From positions 1 through 14,277 of the forward strand of contig JAQUBU010000034.1 in assembly GCA_028686565.1 (NCBI GenBank): a DNA stretch of 14,277 nt. Direction: 5' to 3'. Below the pieces are notes generated by a model, which saw only the letters and a list, made by a program, of their open reading frames with translations, made no database searches and had not been told where the DNA came from. The stretch is from Syntrophomonadaceae bacterium (GTDB lineage: Bacteria > Bacillota > Syntrophomonadia > Syntrophomonadales > Syntrophomonadaceae). The position numbers were made by a program, and so were the translations under genes. Positions 6,609 to 11,980 of the stretch are shown here, piece after piece (within the stretch, counting starts at the first letter, position 1; each line of letters opens with the position of its first letter).

Positions 6609-8600
6609 CTAGCGTAATGTGAGACTGCCCGTTGGTTTTAGTTCAGGCAGATTGCTGGCTTTCATCATGCTGGGAGATAGAGTATACAGGGTATTATCGA
6701 TATAAATTATACGCTCAACATTCTTTTCGCTGTCATACCATCTGTCACCAGCCTTTTTATAATCGCTGTCATCCAAGTGCGTAATACGCCCTTTAAGCTG
6801 AAACCCTTTAATCAAATCCAGGTTATAAACGTAGGCCCCTTGAAAACTAAAGGAACCATATTCGGGAAACCTCTGGGTACTAATCTTCTTTTGATTAGCT
6901 ATTTCCATAACTGTGACCGGAAAAGCCAGGAGGTTTTTATCTTTGGAGAACAATAAAGCTTTATGGTTGTGCAAAAGTTCCGAATCTGTGCCACGGTCGC
7001 CTATGCTCGCTTTAAACATCTCTTTAGGATTGCTTACATCGCTTACGTCGAAAAGGGCGATTTTCATACCCTGGTAGAAGGCCTGGGATTCATTGGTTCC
7101 GCTTTTAAGTTCAATGCTTTCCTTGCCGAAGCCAATAAGGTGGTTTTCGTCGTAAGGATGCAGGTAATCACTATAACCGGGTATTTTCAGTTTCCCCAGG
7201 ACGGTTGGCTTCAGAGGGTCCTTAAGATCAATAACGAACAGGGGATCAACATTTTTAAATGTAACCATATAAGCCCGGTCGCCCATAAAGCGAGTGGAAT
7301 AAATTTTTTCACCGGGAGCCAGGTTTTCTATTTTGCCGCATATATTAAGTGCCTCATCCAGGATGTAGATATTATTTTGTGATGTGTATTCATCATTGCG
7401 CCATATTTCTCCGCTGGTGGTGGCAATGCGAAAATGGCCGTTATTTTCATCCATGGAGAACTGGTTTAAGATCCTGCCGGGGACCTCAGATTTGCCACTG
7501 TAGTTTATTTTACCCTGAGCCAGAGCAAATTTAAAAACATTGGTTTTCTCTAATGCTGGGGCAGGGTCAGCAGGAAATGCACTGTCTCTGATAAGGGGAT
7601 GAACCTGGTTGTCGTATTGGCTTAATGCAATATAAAGGTTTTTATCTGAAGCATAAAGATTTTCGCCATTGCCTAAATAAGTCTTAACTTCAGCCTTTTC
7701 CATGTTTGCCAGATCAAAGCCCGCTGTCATAATATAGGCGGGATAAACATTGTCCGGGAAATAAGCAATCTTAGTACAATCAATAGTGTTATATGCTGTG
7801 CTTAAAGCACTATCCCGGTAGGCAGGCAGATCTATATCCTGATCCTGGGTGTGATAATAGGGTATGAAGCGATTACTGACGAGATATACTGCCGAACCAA
7901 TTTTACGCGAAGAAAGATAATCACCTTCGAGCTCCAGTTCCCGGGATTTTTTGACATTTTCTTTATCACTTATGTCATATACCATTACCCGGCAGGTTGA
8001 TTGGTAGTTGTACGGCTGATAGGATATGCTTTTAGCTGTTTCCTGCAAAGGATAGGGCTGCCCTATAGAAGAACTGCCAATAACCACCAGATTCTTGCTG
8101 TCCAGGTAAAGTTCGCGCGGGAAGAAATTCTGGTCTTTAAAGTTAAGATTAGCAACTATTTTCATTTCATTGGCGGGAAGTGCCTTGATTATTAAGATCT
8201 GCTGTTTGTTTACCTGATAAATATAGTTGCCGTCTGTTTTTACGATATCAGCTTCATCAACTCCCTGTACCTGTACATTGGTTTGGGAGTAAGAACTGCC
8301 GGGGGATGCTGCGGAGTCAGATGCTTTTCCTTCCTCTTTTTGAGCGGTGGATTCCATCTTGTTCATGACTGTGGGAACAGGTCCATCTATAAGGAATGAA
8401 GAATTATCTGCCTCGTTCAGCAATTTCTTGAGGTTTTCCATGCTGCCCACCAGCGGTAATTCAGTTACTGGTTTTTTGTTTACGGATTCGCTGCTGCCTA
8501 CCCCAGCACAGTCCGTGGCTTGATTGGACACCAACAGAATCAGCATAATGAAAATAGCAGTACATGCCGCAAAAGTGTTCTTCTTGTTTGGTAATAACAT
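6609..8600 (-). CDS. Secreted beta-propeller domain protein, copy B
   Basis: 663-residue exported protein of the 'Beta_propel' family (secreted proteins with a C-terminal propeller distantly related to WD40 repeats); molecular role unknown. After a short basic start comes a hydrophobic signal segment (TFAACTAIFIMLILLVS). The Cys that follows (ATDC) does not fit a lipobox, so a secreted or N-terminally anchored form is more likely than a lipoprotein. A conserved VGSMENLKKLL motif and a Ser/Gln-rich linker follow. The family hallmark GVDEADIVKTDGNYIYQVN (about residue 114) then opens the propeller, which runs to the C-terminus with repeated blade-like strands such as VMVYDIS, LFVIDLKDP and IALFDVSDV. 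ATG has AAGGAGG at good distance. It is paralogous along its length to the gene 118 bp upstream. Confidence 0.9.
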   Translation of the reverse strand: MLLPNKKNTFAACTAIFIMLILLVSNQATDCAGVGSSESVNKKPVTELPLVGSMENLKKLLNEADNSSFLIDGPVPTVMNKMESTAQKEEGKASDSAASPGSSYSQTNVQVQGVDEADIVKTDGNYIYQVNKQQILIIKALPANEMKIVANLNFKDQNFFPRELYLDSKNLVVIGSSSIGQPYPLQETAKSISYQPYNYQSTCRVMVYDISDKENVKKSRELELEGDYLSSRKIGSAVYLVSNRFIPYYHTQDQDIDLPAYRDSALSTAYNTIDCTKIAYFPDNVYPAYIMTAGFDLANMEKAEVKTYLGNGENLYASDKNLYIALSQYDNQVHPLIRDSAFPADPAPALEKTNVFKFALAQGKINYSGKSEVPGRILNQFSMDENNGHFRIATTSGEIWRNDEYTSQNNIYILDEALNICGKIENLAPGEKIYSTRFMGDRAYMVTFKNVDPLFVIDLKDPLKPTVLGKLKIPGYSDYLHPYDENHLIGFGKESIELKSGTNESQAFYQGMKIALFDVSDVSNPKEMFKASIGDRGTDSELLHNHKALLFSKDKNLLAFPVTVMEIANQKKISTQRFPEYGSFSFQGAYVYNLDLIKGFQLKGRITHLDDSDYKKAGDRWYDSEKNVERIIYIDNTLYTLSPSMMKASNLPELKPTGSLTLR
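7150..7253 (-). repeat. Near-identical segment shared by the propeller paralogues, copy B
   Basis: 104 bp that match 9260-9363 with one mismatch (7227 against 9337), including 77 bp without any difference, in genes that otherwise differ frequently in DNA. It encodes the invariant region from about NVDPLFVIDLKDP to YSDYLHPYDE. Confidence 0.9.
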
Positions 8601-8631
8601 TTATTTTACCTCCTTGCCCTTTACATCTCTT

Positions 8632-8657
8632 TACGCAGGTGTCAACTAAATCTTTCA
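8632..8657 (-). promoter_or_regulatory. ECF-sigma-like promoter motif of propeller copy B
   Basis: Minus strand: TGAAAG (8652-8657), 16 bp with a T-rich beginning, then CGTA (8632-8635), whose inner end is 31 bp before the ATG. This is close to the Bacillus SigW-type pattern TGAAAC-N16-CGTA. The same motif with identical spacing and distance to the start codon occurs before the paralogue. A sigma-A reading (TTGAAA-N17-CGTAAA) is possible but has a poor -10. Confidence 0.45.
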
Positions 8658-8671
8658 AATGAAGATAAAGC

Positions 8672-8700
8672 ATTATATTTGAATTCTGTCAATTCGTCCA
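8672..8700 (-). promoter_or_regulatory. Alternative sigma-A promoter for propeller copy B
   Basis: Minus strand: TGGACG (8695-8700, 4 of 6), 17 bp, then a perfect TATAAT (8672-8677), in the 118 bp spacer between the paralogues. It has no counterpart in front of copy A. If used, copy B has a second, housekeeping start. Confidence 0.35.
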
Positions 8701-8718
8701 GGTCAACTCTGTTTTTTA

Positions 8719-10722
8719 CTAGCGTAAATCCAGGTTGCCTGTTTGCTTAAGATCAGGCAAGTTACTGGCTTTTATCATACTTGGCGATAGAGTATAAAGT
8801 GTGTCACCGATATAGATTATCCGTTCCACATTCTTGTCGCTGTCATACCATTTATCCCCGGCCTTATTATAATCGCTGTCATTCAGGTGAGTTATCCGTC
8901 CTTTAAGCTGGAAGCCTTTGCTCAATTCGAGGTTATAAACATAGGCACCCTGGAAGCTGAATGAACCGTACTCAGGGAATCCCTGCGGATTTATTATATT
9001 GTTCTGGTCAATTTCCATAAGCGTGACCGGAAAAGCCAGCAGGTTTTTTTCCTTGGAGAATAAAAGAGCTTTGTGGTTATGCAGGAGTTCCGAATCTGTA
9101 CCGCGATCGCCAATCGTCTGCTTGAACATCTCTTGAGGATGGCTGACATCGCTTACATCGAACAGTGCAATTTTCATGCCCTGGTAGTAGGCCTGGGATT
9201 CATTGGTACCTGTTTTCAGTTCGATACTTTCCTTGCCGAATCCAATAAGATGGTTTTCATCGTAAGGATGCAGGTAATCACTATAACCGGGTATTTTCAG
9301 TTTCCCCAGGACGGTTGGCTTCAGAGGGTCCTTAAGGTCAATAACGAACAGGGGATCAACATTCTTGAATGTAACCATGTAAGCTCGATCGCCCATAAAT
9401 CGAGTGGAATAGATTTTTTCACCGGGAGCCAGATTTTCCAGCTTGCCGCAGATATTCAGAGCCTCATCCAGGACGTAGAGATTGTTTTGGGATGTATATT
9501 CGTCATTGCGCCACATATCTCCGCTGGTAGTGGCAATTCTAAAATAGTCACCATTCTCGTCCATGGAAAACTGGTTCAATATACGACCCGGAACCTCGGA
9601 TTTTCCATGGTAGCTTATGTTTCCTGAGACCAAGGCAAATTTAAAAACATTGGTTTGCTCAGATGCCGGAGCAGGGTTAGCCGGAGCCACGCTGTCCTTA
9701 AGCAGGGGGCGAACCTGATTTGTATAGCGGCTGATAGCAATATAGAGATTTTTATCCGATGCGTATAAGTTTTCACCATTCCCCAGGTAGGTCTTGACAT
9801 CTGCTTTTTCCTGAGTGCCAAGATTAAAGCCGGCTGTAATGATAAAGGCCGGATAGATGTTGTCCGGGAAATAGGAGATATGATTGCAATCAATCGTATT
9901 ATAGGTTGAGCCAATGGCACTGTCGCGATAGGCGGGCAGGGTTAAATTCAGATCCTGTATATGATAGTAGGGGATATGGCGATTGCTGACCAGGTATACC
10001 GCCGAACCGATTTTACGGGAGGAAAGATAATCACCTTCCAGCTCCAGTTCGCGAGTTTTCTTAATCGCAGCCTTATTGCTTATATCATAGACCAGAATCT
10101 GGCAGGTAGACTGTTGCGAGAAAGCAGGCGGACAGCTCAGTCTTTTTGCCTTTTCTGGCAAGGTATTGGGCGGTTCTGCAGGTTGCCCTATTGAAGAACT
10201 GCCCACAACCACAAGATTATTGCTGTCCAGATAAAGCTCCATAGGAGAGAAATTCGGGTCATCAAAACTCAGCCGGCTAATAATCTTCATCTCGCTTGCC
10301 GGGCGAGCCTTGACAATTAGGATTTGCTGTTTGTTTACCTGATAAATGTATTCCCCATCGGTTTTAACCATATCAGCCTCATCAACCTCCTGTGCCTGCA
10401 CATTAGTCTGGGAGTAGGAAGTACTTTGATCGGTTGCGGCAGAGGCTGATTTGGAGTAATTGCGCCCTTCGAGATTGCCGGTTGTCTGCTTCATCTTCAT
10501 GAGCGCGGTTTCATTGGTATTATATCTGGATTCATCCGACTGGCTGAGCAGTTTCTTGAGGTTTTCCATACTGCCTACCCGGGGCAATTCTATGACTGAT
10601 TTCTTGCTTGCAGGTTCTGCTATTGCTATCCTGTCCATACCTATTATAATGCTGGCAGCAAACAGCAGCAGCATTATTAGCATTGAGCTGCAAGCAATCA
10701 CACGGTTTTTATCTGAGAACAC
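8719..10722 (-). CDS. Secreted beta-propeller domain protein, copy A
   Basis: 667-residue paralogue of the next gene downstream, with the same layout. It has a signal segment (SSMLIMLLLFAASIIIGM), the motif PRVGSMENLKKLL, a variable Ser/Thr/Asn-rich linker, and the hallmark VDEADMVKTDGEYIYQVN near residue 117. The propeller then runs to the C-terminus (ILVYDIS, LFVIDLKDP, IALFDVSDV). Start is GTG at 10722 with GAAGGAGG 7 bases before it; the N-terminus begins directly with the signal peptide, which supports this choice. The signal peptide and linker have diverged most, while the propeller core is nearly unchanged, so both probably keep the same fold and similar ligands. Cysteines in STCQILVYD, NTIDC and ALNICG are shared by both copies. 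Function is unknown. Confidence 0.9.
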   Translation of the reverse strand: MFSDKNRVIACSSMLIMLLLFAASIIIGMDRIAIAEPASKKSVIELPRVGSMENLKKLLSQSDESRYNTNETALMKMKQTTGNLEGRNYSKSASAATDQSTSYSQTNVQAQEVDEADMVKTDGEYIYQVNKQQILIVKARPASEMKIISRLSFDDPNFSPMELYLDSNNLVVVGSSSIGQPAEPPNTLPEKAKRLSCPPAFSQQSTCQILVYDISNKAAIKKTRELELEGDYLSSRKIGSAVYLVSNRHIPYYHIQDLNLTLPAYRDSAIGSTYNTIDCNHISYFPDNIYPAFIITAGFNLGTQEKADVKTYLGNGENLYASDKNLYIAISRYTNQVRPLLKDSVAPANPAPASEQTNVFKFALVSGNISYHGKSEVPGRILNQFSMDENGDYFRIATTSGDMWRNDEYTSQNNLYVLDEALNICGKLENLAPGEKIYSTRFMGDRAYMVTFKNVDPLFVIDLKDPLKPTVLGKLKIPGYSDYLHPYDENHLIGFGKESIELKTGTNESQAYYQGMKIALFDVSDVSHPQEMFKQTIGDRGTDSELLHNHKALLFSKEKNLLAFPVTLMEIDQNNIINPQGFPEYGSFSFQGAYVYNLELSKGFQLKGRITHLNDSDYNKAGDKWYDSDKNVERIIYIGDTLYTLSPSMIKASNLPDLKQTGNLDLR
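9260..9363 (-). repeat. Near-identical segment shared by the propeller paralogues, copy A
   Basis: Partner of 7150-7253, with one difference in 104 bp. The offset of 2110 bp equals the spacing of the tandem duplication at this point. Confidence 0.9.
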
Positions 10723-10753
10723 AAAAACCCCTCCTTCTGTCTTTTCTATTTTT

Positions 10754-10779
10754 TACGCAATGTTAAAAAAAACCTTTCA
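10754..10779 (-). promoter_or_regulatory. ECF-sigma-like promoter motif of propeller copy A
   Basis: Minus strand: TGAAAG (10774-10779), 16 bp beginning with a run of T, then CGTA (10754-10757). It has the same hexamers, spacer length and distance to the start codon as the motif in front of copy B, although only about half of the spacer bases agree. It lies in the divergent region shared with the metallo-hydrolase gene. Confidence 0.45.
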
Positions 10780-10877
10780 ATCTGCCGGCAAGCAAAATAT
10801 GCGGTTTTATTACAGTTTACTAAATGGGAAAATATAGCTTAACATTAGATTAACAACTTTAAGTTAAGGAGGCAGTT

Positions 10878-11561
10878 ATGGCTAAAATAATTGAAGTATG
10901 CAACGGGGTTTATCAAGTGGGAGGCAACCGGCTCTCCTTTCCCGAAGATTGTTGTGTTTATCTGGTCAAGCACGATCAAGAAGCTGTTTTAATTGATACA
11001 GGAGCGGGGAAAAGTGCTGAATTTATCTTAGACAACATGGAAAAGTGCGGAATAGAAATAACCCGGATCAAGAATATTATTGCAACTCATGGACATATTG
11101 ATCACATCGGAGGCTTGAAAAAGATGCGCGATCGTCTGCAAGCCCAAATTGTAGCCCATCAACTTGAATTGCCGGCGATTGAAGATGGACTTCCGCAGCT
11201 TACCGCCGCCTCCTGGTACCGGGTCGAATACCAGAAGGTTAAAGTGGATCGAATTCTAAAAAACGAAATTGAAAAGGTTGAAGCGGGCGGGTTGGAATTG
11301 TACTGTGTCCATACCCCCGGCCATACACCGGGCGGTATTTCGATATATTGCGATATTGACGGCAAACGGGTGCTATTCGGACAGGACATTCACGGCCCCT
11401 TCAACCAGGAATGGGGGTCAGACATGCAGCAGTGGCGGAATTCCATGCAAAAACTTTTGGATCTGGAAGCTGACATCCTATGCGAAGGGCACTTTGGTAT
11501 CTATGGATCAGCAAAAGAAGTAAAGGCATATATTGAGAGTTATCTGCGGCGCTTCAGCTAA
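10878..11561 (+). CDS. Metallo-beta-lactamase-fold hydrolase
   Basis: Soluble 227-residue metal hydrolase of the MBL superfamily, glyoxalase-II-like or general type; no signal peptide. Metal ligands are all visible. HxHxDH is in ATHGHIDHIGG (about residue 74), the next His is in HTPGHTPGGISIY (about 148), and the bridging Asp is in VLFGQDIHGP (about 168). The last His is in CEGHFGIYG (about 205). The ATG has AAGGAGG 5 bases upstream. It is divergent from the propeller genes across 155 bp and convergent with the tRNA. Substrate cannot be assigned; a clinical-type beta-lactamase is unlikely given the absence of an export signal and the glyoxalase-like GHTPGG motif. Confidence 0.9.
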   Translation: MAKIIEVCNGVYQVGGNRLSFPEDCCVYLVKHDQEAVLIDTGAGKSAEFILDNMEKCGIEITRIKNIIATHGHIDHIGGLKKMRDRLQAQIVAHQLELPAIEDGLPQLTAASWYRVEYQKVKVDRILKNEIEKVEAGGLELYCVHTPGHTPGGISIYCDIDGKRVLFGQDIHGPFNQEWGSDMQQWRNSMQKLLDLEADILCEGHFGIYGSAKEVKAYIESYLRRFS

Positions 11562-11589
11562 GGCGCATGGAGTTAATTGAAAAGGCATG

Positions 11590-11617
11590 AAAAAAGGGTT
11601 CGCAGCAACGAACCCTT
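11590..11617 (-). terminator. Rho-independent terminator of the tRNA-Leu
   Basis: Arms AAGGGTTCG (11594-11602) and CGAACCCTT (11609-11617) form a perfect 9 bp stem with a 6-base loop. On the minus strand the stem ends in six Ts (11595-11590). It lies 10 bp after the tRNA CCA end. On the plus strand there is little T-run, so it acts mainly for the tRNA, though it may also slow transcripts from the hydrolase gene. Confidence 0.8.
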
Positions 11618-11627
11618 AATTAGCTTA

Positions 11628-11714
11628 TGGTGCGGTAGAGAGGACTCGAACCTCCACACCTCTCGGCACTGGAACCTAAATCCAGCGTGTCTGTTAGACT
11701 CCCTCCACTCCCAT
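11628..11714 (-). tRNA. tRNA-Leu(UAG), 3' part intact, 5' end degenerate
   Basis: Minus strand. Clear parts are the anticodon stem-loop CTGGA-TTTAGGT-TCCAG with anticodon UAG (11676-11678), a class II variable arm, a T-arm GGAGG-TTCGAGT-CCTCT, the acceptor 3' strand CTACCGC, discriminator A and encoded CCA (11628-11630). The conserved part covers about 11628-11693. The 5' strand should read close to GCGGTAG followed by a GTG D-stem. Instead it reads ATGGGAG-TG-GAG with no GG in the D-loop, giving several mismatched acceptor pairs and a broken D-stem. So this is either a decayed tRNA or, more interestingly, the 3' remnant left at an insertion junction. Its own terminator follows. The plus-strand open frame here is spurious. 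Confidence 0.75.
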
Positions 11715-11980
11715 CATGAAGGCCTGGCAACCACCGGGCGCAATCGCTCCAGCTGTTCTCAAACCAACGTGATCCCCGGTGATGAATTCTAGAGTTATTG
11801 ATTTTTGTTCCATGTTAATCAGATAATTAGCTCGATTGCTATATTTGCTTTATTTTGCAGGATATTGGCAAATTGTCTAGAAGTAACTCTAAACTGCAGG
11901 TGATAAATCGCTTGCTTATTCAAGAAGGGCTGGCAGAGGAGTACCCGGAAATTACTAAACATAATGAGGCAGGAATTATC
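11715..11980 (+). other. Spacer between tRNA-Leu and helicase gene
   Basis: No independent gene recognised. The helicase frame is open back to the stop at 11828. The last 27 or so codons before 11981 (QVINRLLIQEGLAEEYPEI and on) have a coding-like composition, so the protein could start upstream, for instance at GTG 11900, although no ribosome site is seen there. The part from 11694 to about 11800 would be the first island-side sequence if the tRNA is an insertion junction. Confidence 0.5.
11798..11827 (+). promoter_or_regulatory. Possible promoter of the helicase gene
   Basis: TTGATT (11798-11803, 4 of 6), 18 bp, then GATAAT (11822-11827, 5 of 6). It lies 153 bp before the chosen ATG and just before the long open frame begins, so it would allow either the ATG at 11981 or an earlier start. 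Confidence 0.35.

Noticed and set aside
8655..8690. TTGACA followed by TATAAT on the minus strand in the propeller spacer
   Set aside because: The two hexamers are only 9 bp apart, far too close for a sigma-A promoter; TGGACG at 17 bp is the better partner.
10780..10877. Promoter of the metallo-hydrolase gene
   Set aside because: The region is AT-rich with several poor -10-like strings (for example TATAGC near 10833), but no pair with acceptable spacing and match.
11577..11792. 71-residue open frame containing WCGREDSNLHTSRHWNLNP
   Set aside because: This is the well-known false protein obtained by reading across the antisense strand of a leucine tRNA.
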